From Acanthornis magna (lineage: Eukaryota; Chordata; Aves; Passeriformes; Acanthizidae), in contig JAWUZG010000084.1 in assembly GCA_036785705.1 (NCBI GenBank), positions 6,445,001 through 6,509,000 of the forward strand: DNA of 64,000 bases. The letters are read 5' to 3'. Position numbers and translations under genes: made by a program. This document shows positions 47,767 through 61,231 of this stretch, piece after piece. The stretch's first letter is position 1; every line of letters starts with the position of its first letter. The notes under the pieces were generated by a model. It saw nothing but the letters and a program-made list of their open reading frames with translations, made no database searches and was not told where the DNA came from.

Positions 47767-50700
47767 CCTTTAGATTGCAAGTTCATTTCCTAAGAGGCTC
47801 TGACAACTTTCTGGCTTTTTTCAAACTGCATTACTTTTGGTTTCAGCAGGAACTTGAATCTTGTCAACAGCTTATTGCAAAACATTTGTAGACCTGAAAT
47901 CTAAAGACTAAAGTTCAAGAAAAGATTTTACTGTTGGTGCCAGCTTTTTTTGTGAGGAAGAGGTTTAATTACTATAATATTTCTGGGGCTTTTCCCCCAA
48001 GTCCTCCATGCACATGATACAGTCATTGTATTAATTTCTCTGAAACTCTCTTCGGTTAAAAGAGAGTTAAAAACACTCTCTTTTCTCTTGTCAAAAGAGA
48101 AAAACCCTCCTGAGCCTTTTGTTACCATGTTAATTTAGTGACAGAGCTGCCCCAAAGGGTTACTCAGTGTGCTGTCTTTCTAATTTCATTTTAATTTCCA
48201 CCCTGTGTTGGGAAAGAACATCTCCAGATTTGTTTAGACCTTGAAGTGGTTCAAAGAGGAGGATACCAATCGAATGATGTTGTGTTGGATTTGTTCACCA
48301 AGTCCATGTTGTACAAATTCGCTGGTGTTGATCTGGTGTCCCTAAAATGTTGACGCTATTAAGCTATCATAGTTGATGAAATGAACTTAAAAAATCATAT
48401 TTTAAATTTTATTTTTTAAATTTTCATTCTGTTTAGAAACTCAAGCGGACATCAACACACTCAATTCATTTTGGTCATGCTTCCACACTTTTTCCTCGCA
48501 ATTCTGTGGGGATGTAAAGTTTTTGTTCCAATAGAGGGAGAGAATCTATTTGTATTACATTACCACACAAAGAAGGTGTTGAGGTGTGACTATGTCTTGT
48601 TCTAGAAATGGTTGTCATCCCTTTGTCCTGCAGTTCTCTCTTTAGAAGAAGGACCTTTTTTCTGTGGGGATTTTTCCCCCTAAGGTAAGTATTAGATGAA
48701 GTAGTGAATCCCTTAGAGATGATCAGGAATGGGTAAGATCACTCAAGATCCTAGGTAAATCTATGTCATCATCTCCTACTGCAGCCTCTGATGTATTGAA
48801 GGCCATTGTGGAAAGGTCTAAGGTTCCTTTCTTTCCTGTAAATTGTTGTTCCTGACACAGGAGCAGTTCCCTAAAGGTTCTGTACTCAAGGGTCATATCA
48901 CGACATCGTTTTATTGAGATTTGACAATTTTAAGTCTGCAACAACTTTGCCAAATCTCAGGTATGTATGACACAATTTTCCCATACTACTATGAGTTTCC
49001 TTTCAAATGAAAATATTTTTAAAAGAATGTCTATTGAGAATTTCTGGAAATCTGGGCTGTCACTGCAGTGTCCAGTTGTAGCAATTAGGGAATACCTGTG
49101 AAAAGAATCTTCTCAACACCACACAGAAAATTGGTGGCAGAGGCAGGGTTATGTGCTGGTTCCCAAGGCTGCAGCTGGCTACCTGTGTGACTGATCAAAC
49201 ACAAAATTTTTCATCATGCAAACAATTCCCTTGCTTTCTTTTCTGCTGATGATTGCCCACCCATGGCTGTTTTCCTTCTTTCTTAGCAGCTCCGAATCTT
49301 CTTTGGAGTGTTTGCATGCTTAGCATTAGAATTAAGAAACCACCTATAAGTTTCAGCAGTGTCAACTCTCAGCAGGAACTTCATTGATGTACAGGAAGCT
49401 CAATGTGTATTAAATGCCAGTGTTTTCTATGCAAATCACTTCACCTCTTCTTTTATCAGATTATACGCACAGCTTTTTCCCGACCCTTCACTTTTCTGAA
49501 GCTTCTTTTGCTCACTTACTAGTAACAAATTTACAGGTGCTGAATTTGCAAGTAAAATTGGTTTGCTGGGCAGCAAGGCATTGTGAAGTCATCTTTATAT
49601 TCCTGAATTTGCTAATTTCTATAAAATGTTTCTAGTAAAATCATCAGCAAGTGGATGTAGTCAGTTGTTCAGGGAGTTGAGTAATTTTCCACTCCCAGCT
49701 TTCTATTACCGGGAAATGGTGGTATCAGTTCATAGCCTACTTTCTGAAGTTTGGAACAGTTTTCAAATCAGTGTGGAAATACTGGATTTGAAATAGTTCT
49801 CTGGTTTTGTATGGCTTTCCGATATGCTGAAAGATGCAAAGTATGTAGCTGAACATCATCTTGTCTCCTTAAACTTGTTTTGAACTATAGTTGTGAAATA
49901 TTAAAAAAGAAAAGAGGGGGAAGACATTTTGTGATTCTGTAGTGGTTTTAGAGAAGTGCAAGCCATTAGAGCAATTGAAAACAGTTCTTGTTGCATTTAA
50001 GTAGTGCAATAGGTCGATGACACTTTGCATGCAAAGTTGATGAGTGAAAATGTTAAGTAAAGGGGAAATACTATGGTGCAACTTTTAAATGCATACTGAA
50101 GATATATTTAATGTTACTTGAAGATTTATAGCTTTTTAATCCTGAGAATATTGGCATCAAATCACAAAGTGCATCATTAAATCTGCATTTCGCTCATGAA
50201 ATATGTCTGGTAATTACACAGCTGTTAGCAAGTCATGGGGTTTATAGAAGCAAGGGTATGATCCAGGCTTTCTGTTTTGCATTTTTTTCCTTCTAGTAAC
50301 TTGTTTTGCAAAATGTTGAGTTGCAAGCTATCATTAATACTGGACACTTTTTTAAGGCACGTGTATAATTCACAGTATCAAAAGATATATAATTTTATAC
50401 ATAATTTTTTCCCTCAGCTATAGAGTTTCTACTTCACTGTGGACAGAATGTAAACTGTTAGAAACTTGGAAGAGTGCCAATCAGTGTAAAGATTCCCAGT
50501 TTTTTTTGTTTCATTCCTAATTTAAATCCTTTGAAAACCAAAGTAGTTACTTTTGCAAGTTTCTCCTTTTCTACTATATTAGAAGCAAGACATTGTTCTT
50601 GATCTGTGCTTTCTGCTGTACTTTTTACTTCGCCCTGCAAGCACAGCTTGATTTGCTGTGTAAGCTGTCTTGGTGGCTGGTGCTGAGCAGCTGGAAGTGA

Positions 50701-53693
50701 AAGGAGCAAATGGGCAGTAGAATGATAGTTTTGAGGAACAAGTGGACCTAAAGACTATTAAGATTGGAAGAACAACTCTGGTTTTAATTGTAACCACATT
50801 TATTGGCTGTGGTGCTTTAAACATCATTGTGTCACGGGATTTAAATTAAATCATGCAGAAATAGATGCATTTTAGTTTAGGGAAAGAAGACCTGGGGGGC
50901 TTTTTGTGTGTGCTGTAAGACATGAGCTGCTGACATTGCACTGGTAGCTGTGAATACACAGTCGAATATGCCACATTCTCAGTGCTGGGGTGCTTTGTTA
51001 CCGACAAGGAAAACAAAGAAGGAAGAGTCTTTAACAATGGAAATTAAAGACGTTAGTGAAGATCTGAGTTATTTAACCCAAGAATATTAAGCAAGTGTTC
51101 TTAAAAATATAAAAGCCTTAAAGCATTTGGCTGAGCACAAGTGCACCTTACTGAATGCAGAGTCACCAGAGCAGTGGAAGAACGCCCGGATTGTTCGAAT
51201 CCCATCCTGTCATTCCAGAAGCTGTAATCACTGTTATTACGGTTAGAGGGTGCGGTCACTGCTCCAGGCACGAGGTCACGAGTCACACTTTGCTGTGCCA
51301 GTTTTATGGAGATGGGTTTGCAGACGTGTGCAGCATTAGGCAGTTTAAATTGTACATGATTTTGTTATTAATGTGTGTTGGAAGAGTTTTGCCTTGTAAT
51401 CTACAACTAAAGAAGTGCAAAATGTGATGGTGTTTGTTCCTCATTGTTACGGTTTGTGTTTAGGAGATTTTCTGCTTTTCTTTCTGCAGCATACCAGTTT
51501 GACTTTTAAAAGATGAGAATTCTATTAAGGAATTGTTCATCTCTGAGACTCTTTGGAGTAGGATACTAAATATCTGCAAGAAAAAATCGAATAAAATTTA
51601 CAATGGTAGAGGGAAAAGATGACAATTCCCTCAGGACTGAGTTATGGCTACAATATTGCTGTCTCTGTGCTTTTGGGGGAATGTTTTTTTGGAATGGCAG
51701 CTTTCAGTGAGACATAAAATTGAGATACACCCACTTTAGGCACTAAAGACCTGTCCATGCAAAGGTAGAAGTGTTATTCACTTTTTTTTCCTTATATTTC
51801 TTTCTCGAGTAATGACATTCTGCCTGCATTTTTCCAGCAGCTTTCCTGTGAAGAGTGTTGTGGCAAGCCTTTAAATAGTTTTGGAATTCCTAAATTGAGG
51901 AAAAGCTTTCAACAAGGGCATATTAGTTGCTCTTCATGAATGGGACACCCCCAAAGTGTCTGATCAAAGTGAGCACTGTTGAAAGTCAATCTGAGTTGGA
52001 GTGGAAAAGGCAGTGAAGAAAGAGTTCTTGAGCTCTACAAGTGGCTGCAAAAAGAAATAGCAGTACTCTTACACTGTGAAGTCTGGATTATTATGAATGT
52101 TCTTTGTACAGTCCCAAATGAGATGGTCTGGTATGACTGTCTATAACTGCAGTGGTAAAGATGAGTCCAAAAGTGAAATGACTGAGAAAAGAATTGGAAA
52201 GTAACATTGCTTCTCCTACCTCACTACTAGTGGAGGTTTGAAGATTCATTGCACTGCTCTAGGTGGCATTTAGTTGAAATATACACTGATTGAATAAACT
52301 GAGGATTTAGAAGTAAGCACTGCTGTAAGAATTAAGGAAAAATCACATCCAGAAGTTTTAATTTAACAAAACCATTTCACAGGAGGGCAGCTCAGACATG
52401 AGAAAGTTTAAGGAACATTTGAAGGTGTTCTGGTGTATATTGATTTGGGGAAGTGTTGAAGAAAATAAATACCTGTATTAAAAAAATGGGTTATTCTTAA
52501 ATGTGAACATGCATAGGGGTTTGTGAAAGGGGTAAGTAAACTCTTGGTCTAGTTTTTAAAATCTTGGCATGGCTGTGTAAGAGATAACACAAGAAAGGGT
52601 TCTGCAAAGGAGCTGATGTAATTGAAGCAAAGAAAGTTGCTGAGGAGGATTTTTAAAAGAGTCGGTTCAAATTATAGTGCTTTGGTTCCTCAGTATAGTG
52701 AAGAACTTCTATAATTATAAATAGAATGTAAAAGAAAGATATTTACTTATAAAGGAAATGGTACAAGATAAAGAAATTTTAGTGTCAGAGGTAAGTGAAG
52801 AATGGGTCAAAAAATGTGAGTCACAGAGTGACAGGAAGAGTAGGTGGTCAGCTATGGCAGAAAGTTACATTTTCCTGGATGCGAGTGGGAATACCAACTG
52901 AAACCCACTTTGTGGGTAATGACTCAAGTTTTGGTCTGCCACTCAGTCTCTAAGCATGTTTATATACCCAGTTCTTATTCTGAAGTGCTGATAGATCTTT
53001 GTATGTTGCTAATTTTTTGGGGATTAAAGGTAATGAAATAGATGACATCTCTTTGACCTTTCCCTTTTTCCCTTATCTCACTGGTTTTGAATCATAAAAT
53101 ATGTGAATCGGTGCATGGAGAGCAGGGGATGTCAGTTCTGTTACTGGCAGCATGGATGGGGCTGTTTTAGCTTTGCTATTCCATGTGACTTTTGATGGCA
53201 ACTTCTGTGACCTGGAGGTGCTGCTTATCTGTGGTTTACAAATGAAGAACACCAGTCTGTGAACTCTCACATAAGCTACAGTTTTGGAATACAGTGTCTA
53301 GATCGTGGCAGAACTGTTCTCTCTGTCTCATTTTATTCTGGTATTGTGGTATGTTTTTCTTTCCTGTATCCGGTGTTCATCTGCTTAAGTCACTTTTCTT
53401 GTGTGTTCACTGTTGAATTTATTGCAATTTTTTTTTCAAAAAAACAAGACATATGGAGGAATGTTTTTAAAATGCGTCAGTTGTTGCATGGTAATACCAC
53501 TGAAATTTTTTCTGGTTTCGTTATGATAAGTGATGAGAAGAGAGTTTAGATTTTGATGATATAGTATATTGCGGTAATTGCTTGGGGAAGGCTACAAACA
53601 TTTTGAGTAGTCTTGTGTGTCAGCCTGTCTTTGTTTGCTGTAATGGATTCCTTTCCATATCTGCAGGGGACAGAAAGTAAAATCTGGTCTTTA
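47767..53693 (+). other. SBF2: SBF2 intron 2, unique segment with an inverted-repeat chain
   Basis: This is AT-rich unique sequence. Apart from the hairpin chain at 48044-48103 I see no named element. The stretch 51100-51360 is slightly more GC-rich and contains several CpGs, but its ORFs show no domain. Confidence 0.55.
48044..48103. repeat. Chain of three overlapping short inverted repeats
   Basis: Three perfect inverted repeats overlap in series. The first pairs 48044-48052 (AACTCTCTT) with 48060-48068. The second pairs 48058-48067 (AAAAGAGAGT) with 48075-48084. The third pairs 48081-48089 (TTTTCTCTT) with 48095-48103. Loops are 7, 7 and 5 bases. The 3' arm of each hairpin overlaps the 5' arm of the next, so only alternating hairpins can form at once. 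The arms are built from AGAG and CTCT words, so low complexity explains part of the pattern. Confidence 0.75.
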
Positions 53694-53890
53694 AAAATCA
53701 CTGCACAGTACCAAGTAAGTCAATGTACTTGTATAGTTTTCTTTTGAGAAATCCCTCCCCAGGTGAAGGACTTTGTATTTCCCTTTGTTGAACTTGATGA
53801 GAACTTCTTTATGTGTGAACCAGTGCTTGTCACATTTAAACATCACCTCCAAAGGGCACCAGAGCAGCAATTCCCAAATGTCACAAGTCA
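53694..53890 (-). mobile_element. CR1 reverse transcriptase C-terminal fragment, antisense
   Basis: The minus-strand frame 53891-53691 reads Lys-Phe-Asn-Lys-Gly-Lys-Tyr-Lys-Val-Leu-His-Leu-Gly-Arg. This is the conserved KFNKxKxxVLHLGR block that follows the reverse transcriptase palm in CR1 ORF2. The rest of that frame (a Cys-Asp-Lys-His-Trp stretch for the usual LDKLxKWA) also fits. The fragment has neither the upstream catalytic box nor the 3' tail, so it is an internal piece. Confidence 0.8.
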
Positions 53891-53934
53891 AGCAGATGAA
53901 GCAGAAGGCTGACTTGGCTGAACAGGGTTCTTCT

Positions 53935-54785
53935 CTTGGAAATAAGGCAAAAAAAAGGGAGGTGTATGCTGAGTAGAAGCAAGGTCAGGTGACATGGGAA
54001 GAATACAGAGGTGCTGCTTGCCACTGTAGGGAGAAGTTTTGTGTGGCGAAAGCTCAGCTGGAGTTGAAGCTGGCCAGAACTGTGGGGGACAAGAAAAAGA
54101 GTTTTTTCAAATACATTAACAGAGGTAGGCAGTGTAAAAATAACTGACCCATTACAGGATGAGGATGATCACCACCAACAGGGACGTGGACAAGGCAGAG
54201 GTGTTTAATGCATTTTTGCCTTTGTCCACAACAAGGATGGCAGACCAAGGGAGGATGGTGAAGGGTCTGGAGGAGAAGCCACATGAGGAGTGGCTGAGGG
54301 CCCTTGGTGTGTTCAGCCTGGAGGAGACTGAGGGAGACCTCACTGCAGTTAGAACTTCCTGGTGAGGGGAGGAGGAGTGGCAGGCACTGATCGCTTCGCT
54401 GTGGTGAGCAGTGACAGGACCTGAGGGACCAGCAGGAGGTGGGGGAGGTTTAGGTTGGATTTTAGAAAGAGGTTCTTCCCTCAGAGGGTTGGATATTAAA
54501 AAGAGGCTCTTCCCTATCCTTAGGTTGGATATTAAAAGGAGGTTCTTCCCTCAGAGATTCTTCCCTCTTCCCTGAGAGGTTCTTCCCTCAGAGGGTGGCT
54601 GGGCACTGGAACAGCTCCCCAGGGCCGTGGTCACAGCACCAGCCTGACAGAGCTCAAGCTGTTTGAACAATAGCCTGGGACACATGGGTGTGACTCTTGG
54701 GGATGGTGCTGTGCAGGGCCAGGAGTTGGACTCAATGCTGAAGGATCCCTTCCAGCTTAGCATATTCTATGGTTCTGTGATGTAT
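53935..54785 (+). mobile_element. CR1 LINE copy with internal deletion
   Basis: The left part (53935-54235) is ORF2 sequence from between the endonuclease and the reverse transcriptase: GGTGTATGCTGAGTAGAAGC, GTCAGGTGACATGGGAAGAA and AAGGCAGAGGTGTTTAATGC. At about 54240 it jumps to the C-terminal ORF2 and 3' UTR part (GAAGCCACATGAGGAGTGGC), so the whole reverse transcriptase is missing. It ends with AAGGATCCCTTCCAGCTTAG and TATTCTATGGTTCTGTGATG. Local duplications of a TTCTTCCCTCAGAG unit lie at 54455-54592. It is a dead copy that reaches unusually far 5' for this window. Confidence 0.93.
54455..54592. repeat. Imperfect tandem duplications within CR1 3' region
   Basis: The unit GAGGTTCTTCCCTCAGAG occurs about four times, with spacer units GGTTGGATATTAAAA and AGGTTGGAT repeated between. 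CR1 normally has each once, so this is a lineage-specific repeat expansion. Confidence 0.85.
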
Positions 54786-57700
54786 TCAAGAATTGAGCTC
54801 AATTTAAAAGAAATTAGCACATAGTTCTGGCTTTGTATAGAGAGTTCTTTTCATTCTGGGTGAAATGTAGTTTACAGAATGAAGTGCAGTGACTTTCTGG
54901 CCATTTGCAGAAATGTGTAGGCCCGTGTTTATGACTTGAGCTCTACACAGTGTTTCAAGGCTGTAGTGGCTGTGGTTTTTAAGGACATCATTAGTATCTG
55001 AAATACCTGGGGAGTAGGGAATACTCTTTTGTGAAGAACAGTCTGTTGGTTTCTATTTTGGTGCAAATCTGTGCATAATCAAAAAATCATTCTGGCAATC
55101 TACTCTTGAGTTTATCTGTGTGGGCCAAAACCATTAGATAGAGTATCTGCTGCCTGCTACGCCTTCTGGTAAGAAAAAGTTTCTTAAGTCGCAGAGTGAT
55201 GACTAGGAAATATGGAAATAGCAGGAAATTTTGGTAATGTTTTACAGGGTCCTTGAATCCCTAAATACTCTGAAAGATTCCTTTTCTTCTGTGTTGCTGG
55301 AGGTTGTGCGTAGGACACTGTTGTTTGCTGTTCAAGTGTCGTAGGTCAACACATGTTTCCTGGTATGCAACTGTTGAAAGGGGGGGAGGTTTGCTTGTTT
55401 TTTGGTTCTTTTTTTCTAATGTAACCCATACACACATTGTCAAAGCTCATCTATTATTCCTTTAATGTTTGTCCAGTACTACATAGTTACTTTCAAATTT
55501 TCACTTAATTTGTTTGGAGTTTACAGCGAATGCTTTTCGTATTATTTTTCTTTCGTATGATCTGTTTCATATTTGGGAGACTTAGGAATGTAGGAAACAT
55601 TGATGCACCAGGAAATGCTGCCTGCAGTAGGGTATTTCTGCTCATCTTGTATCATTTCTCCTGAGACAGAAGAATGACTGTGCTATTATTTGTAGGCAGT
55701 TTTGCAGTCCTTGCTGCTCAGACAAGACCATCATGTCTGAGATGTTGTCATCGTCAGCGCTTACACTGTGGTCATAATCTTACCAACATCGGCTGTGTCT
55801 CGAGTACCATTTCATAAACTCCTTCCTGATAAACTGCATTTTAGTTTTACTATGGCCTGCTAGATTGAATTTCATGTTACTGTGAGTGTATTGCTAAGCT
55901 ATATGTTTTTATTTTTATATTTAAATGTTACCAGGCATTTTCTGTTGTTTAAAGCAAGGGCTTCAAACTTTTCATGGCCTTGTAGGGGTAAATGTTGAAC
56001 TACTAATGCATTTTAGACCTGAGGTTTCAGTCTCCTTTCAAACTAGACCATAGCAGCAGTGGTTTCCTTGGCTGTGGGTAACTTCAAACAGTTTCAGAGT
56101 TTTTCAAGACAGGGTTTTTGCCCTTATTAATTTTGTATTTTAGGTGAGAAGAAAAATAAAAGAGCCAAAAGTAGTTCAGTGTTTCACTGGAACTGTGTAA
56201 AATTTATTTTTAGTAGTTAAGAAAAAGCCCAAAAGTTTTCAGGTGATTTTTATGTTGCCTGTATCATGAAAGAATAAGTAGTCATTCTTCTGAAAGAACA
56301 TGCTGTCCTTTTGGATAGCTGTATTGCACAAGTGATGTCCAAGGCAAAAGTGTGGGGTTTTTTTCTTGTTTTACTTTTTTTTTTTCCTGCAGATGGCTTC
56401 CTCTTGGGTATAATTTGGAATAAAATTCAGTACTGTTAAGTGTTTTGGCTCTTTATTTTATTCAAAGTATGTAAGACATTACAGATGCCTTGAAATATTT
56501 CTATTTCCTCTGTATGCTTATGGGACAATAGAAGGGAACCCCCCATGGCTGACTAGTCTTTCTATTTTTATATATAGGAGTACCACTAACATTTGATTAA
56601 TTTGGGGAAGGAAATGTGTTAGTTATTTGATGTTTTCATTGAGATGATGATCTTTACAATGTAATTTTCCATGTATTAATTCCTACTATTCAATAGCCTC
56701 TTCTATTGTGTAATAACTATGTGGTAGTAATTTGACATGCATAATAATAACAGTAATGTATTTCCCCCATCTCTTGTGCAATCTATATTATAAAGATGTG
56801 GTTTCTATTTCTGCTCCCTGTATTTTATTAGATCATCTATAATTGTTGATGATGTTACTTTCAGGGCAGCCTGGATGTAAGAGACTGGAATTATCCCCCC
56901 AGTAAAGAACTAAAGAGAAGGCCCTTTCTGAGCATCCTGTCCCTGCAGAGGGCACTTGTCTGCAGCTGAAGTGCAGTGCTTATATTTTGTCTGCACTTGT
57001 TAACCCTTTTGGAACAAAAAAGGAAATGCGTGGTTTTTCTGAACAGTGCAGTTACCAGCTTACATTTCTCAATTCTCTTAACATGGTATTGTTTTAATTA
57101 ATGACCAATAACTGGCATTTATAAGCAGTAAACCCTTTTGCAAGTATTGAGTCTGACCAATTATTTTGCATTAAATTATCAAGGCAAGATAGAATTATCT
57201 AATCCTTACCAATCCACTTGAAAAATATTTATTCCTTCATATGCAGTCCTACTCAAAACTTTACAAGAACCAAATTTTATGGTATGAAATGATATAATGT
57301 TTTGGATATGTTGCACACAAGCAATGAAGTTTATTTTCTTTTTAAAACATTTCAGTTTATTTTTAAATACTTTTTTCCCCTCTTTTTGGCTTCACAGAGG
57401 AGACCATATGTGATACATCAGCTTATTTAGTCTGACTAGCGTCTATTAATTAGCATCACTGATTTGTGATAGGATGTCCAGCAATTTTAGTTATTCCAGC
57501 TAGTTTCAGTTCTGTCCAATTTGATAGTGTTCTTGAGATTAGGATGAAACCAGAGCATCTCCTGAGCTTAAGGGATTTGATTACACTGATGATGCGAACA
57601 TGCCATATGCTACAAAGGAAAACAAACAAGTAAAATAAATCCCTGAATCCCTCTCAGCTAGATTTGGTAGAAAATTCCTTCTCAGCCCTTGATTTGGCAT

Positions 57701-60700
57701 GCAGTTTATAGTCACATAAGCAAGGCAGGCCAGCCAGGCTTCTCTGTAAGTACCTGCCAGCCCCATGAAGTGCTGGATCGCTGCCACTGGCTCTCTTGCA
57801 AAAACTCGGATGTCCAATTAGGTATCCAGGTGGAAATGCTGTCTAAATCTCTATGCTTGAATGGTTGAAGTTCTGAAGTATGAGATCTGATTATAGTTGT
57901 ATAATAATGTAAAGCTTCAAGTGTTATGAGCACGTTCAGACCCTGAAAGTGAAAGAACAAGAGGTTTCATATGCAGATTTCCATGTCCCACATTGGTCTG
58001 AGATGACTTGTGCCGAAATAATTTGGAGGAAATAATTTCTTCCAAAAGCTGTTCAATTTTATTTGAAGTGCTCCAGCTCCAGCTGAGGGGAGAATAATTC
58101 TTACTCTGATAACCTGACCCTGTTTTCCATCCCCTTCACTGCCTAGAGTATGACATCTTCTTTTCAGGTTTGAATTTTTATGGTAATGAATTCTGAACGT
58201 TTATCTGAAATCCTCTCACTAGCGACTACCTTATTTACAAATAACCACTCTATAATGTTTCTCAACTCTCTGCAATAAACTCCAAAAGCTGAGCTCTTTT
58301 AAACTCATGGTATGACACTTGTTTTCCAGCCTGAGTGTTGGGGTGTTTTTTGTCTTACTTGGAAAACTCTCTTTTGTATTCTCTACACCATGTTCCGAAG
58401 TGATTTTTTTGGCAGTTCTGTGACTGCCCAGTTAGGACACATGGGACAGGATGAGGCTTTTTAGCTGGGAGCAGGGTTGGGTATTAGATAATGCTTCTTC
58501 AGTAGAGGTGACTTCACTGAAGTGTGTCTCTGGTAACAAAGAGATGGATTATATTTTCCAGTTTGTCAGCAGGCTTGTCTTTGAATCTATGGAATGTGAT
58601 TTTAAAATATAATAGCCACAAAGCATCAAATCAAATACTTTTAAGATGGGGGGAAAAAAGTCCAGGTGTACTTATGTGGTTATGATTGTATTTATTAGCT
58701 GCACAGTATTGTTATTAACTCATCCTCCAAAAATCATTTTAATACCTTGTTTTTTTAAAGAAACATACCAGTCATCATTCTGTTCCTGTCTTTGATTTTT
58801 TGTCTCTGAGACAGTTTTAAGTTACTTTCTCTTCATTTACCTGACTTGGCTGTTGTGCTGAACTAGTCAGTAATTTCCTACAGCCATTCTTTTTCACCCT
58901 CTTAAAGCATAAAAATTATGTCTCTGATGCCTAAGCTTCTGGGAATTCCTCCATTTTGAATATTAAATTTAGTGGTGAAAAACTCCTCAGTTCTTCTCTG
59001 TTGCATGCAAGTTACTTGAGCCAGTTTGCTTGAAAATACTTTTATCAGAGGTGCTCACATTCTCTCTTCTAAATGATTTTTTTATTGTTCCGGTAACATC
59101 TTGCGACAGAAGCCTGTGCTCCCCCATAAAAACTTCTGTTTTAGTTACCATATGGTGGAGAACAGAGACCATGCAAGCTGCAGTCCTGTGGTGATTGTGC
59201 AAAACTCCAGTTTAGTATGTGGTCCAAACATGGAGTATGCAGGAAAACTGCCAAAAGGGAGGAAAAGTGGCTGCCATGATTAGATAGGAACTTGAAAGCA
59301 CAAACTTCCTCAATGCCAAATCTCTCCCAAGTTTCATTCTGATGAGTTTTGGAATCTCTAAGTGCAGAAACTGCTAAATTCAGCAAGCCTACCTGGAGGA
59401 AATAGTCTCTTGATCCAAGTAGCTGTTTCCTGGCATGCCAGCTGTGCGCATGGAAGCATCTGCAGTGGCACAAAGCCTTTTTGTTTACAGTGGAACTTTG
59501 GCCAGACACGCTCTCTTACCACAGCCGGGAGAGATATCCTGTGCTGCAGGCCAGCACTAATGCCCACTGCTTGTAGTACTGGCCCTCGTGCTGTGGGAAG
59601 AGGGGACAAGGATGTCTTGAATTGTTGATCCCAGTTTTCTGCACAGGAAACTGAAACTCAGTGGAAAGCACCAAACTTTTCAGCTGTCCTTTCATGTTAC
59701 TTATTTTACTGTGTTCTTGGTGACAGGAATGCTGACAGGAAATGCATTTCATATTTTTCTTAATTAGAGCTGTGGAAATGTAGAATTCAGTGGTAGCAGC
59801 CAATGTACAGAACTTCATTGGTGGGATGTGTTCATATTGCAATCCAGTTGTTTGGTATTTTTTATTTTAGCTTCTAGCCTAGTCTTTCACTTATATAATA
59901 TGTTTCTTTGTGAGATTTTTAGTCACATTTAATTTTTCTATGTTTATGTACTTTTCTGTTTCCTTGTAGAAGCTCACACCTGCAAAAGGGGAAATCAATT
60001 TTGACCTTAAGTGGGAAACAATAATATGACTCATATAAGAAGTATTGTTAAATTCCCAAAATTAACAGACCAGAAATGTACTGCCCTTTCTATAGTTTCC
60101 TTTGTTTATTTTGAATTTAAGTTCTCCTGGCTGAGTCAAGCTTTTGGTGCAGCAAGCTGCTGTAGTTCTCTCTGTCCTTTGCCCCTCTGGTGGATCTGAG
60201 GCTGATGGTGAGCAGGCAGCGTCAGGTGTGGTGCTGTGATAAGGTGAAGGTTTTAGGATGTGCACCTGGGAGTGATTAGGCCTTCCACCATTGACATGGC
60301 TACAGGGCTCCTGCTGGGCTAGGTGAGTAGCTGGGCTTCAGCTGCATTATGAAGGGCTGTATTTCAAAAAGAAATTGATTATCACTTTGCACTGAATGCA
60401 TTTTTTCCAGGGGGTTTTAGGTATGTATTACCCTTTATGAGGTTTACTCTGTGAGTGCATGTTCCACTAGAATTTCTGCTGTTTTAAGAGCAAATTCTGA
60501 CATCTAATTAATTTGCCTATTTCAAGGCTTCCTGTTCTGTATTTTGTCATCTTGAGGCTGTTGGCATCTCTCTCGAATCTCTGAATCTCTTTGCTGCAGC
60601 AGTCCCAGGCCTCTCAGTCGCTGGGCCTCTGTAAGGTCACATCAGTGTTCTTTCCAGTGTACACTGCATTGCCATGTGCTTACACACACTGCCCCAACAC

Positions 60701-61231
60701 TCATGTGCTTTTTCCCAAGTGCTGAGACTTGAACCCATCTATGGCAGATATATTCTAAGGACTTACAAGATGATGGATACAAAAATCCTAACACAAGGCT
60801 GCTTGTGCTTTTATCACAATTGCTAGAGAGCAACAGAATATATCTCCAAACTGTAGCATGGTGTTAGCAGTGTGGCTTAATATCTGCTTGTGCAGGTGTG
60901 AGCTATAAAAATGAGATAATGAGGACTTTGTGTATTACGGTAGTATTTTATAGAACATTGACCTGAGTTCTCTAGAGAAGTATTAATCATTAACGTAAAT
61001 CAAAATTTATGTCTGTGTAAATAGCTTACTGTGTGCCATTTGTAATTGTTGAGCGATGAATGTTAATTACTCTGTTGTACATTTTTTTGGGGCATTCAGC
61101 CAATGCAATAATTGTACAAGCTGTGTGTATTTTAAAGCTAGTTTATAGTGTTATCTAGTAAATGAGTTGGAAAGTCACTAAAAACTGGAAAAAGTTTGTG
61201 GCTGCTGTTGTATCACAGTGCTGCTACTGCC

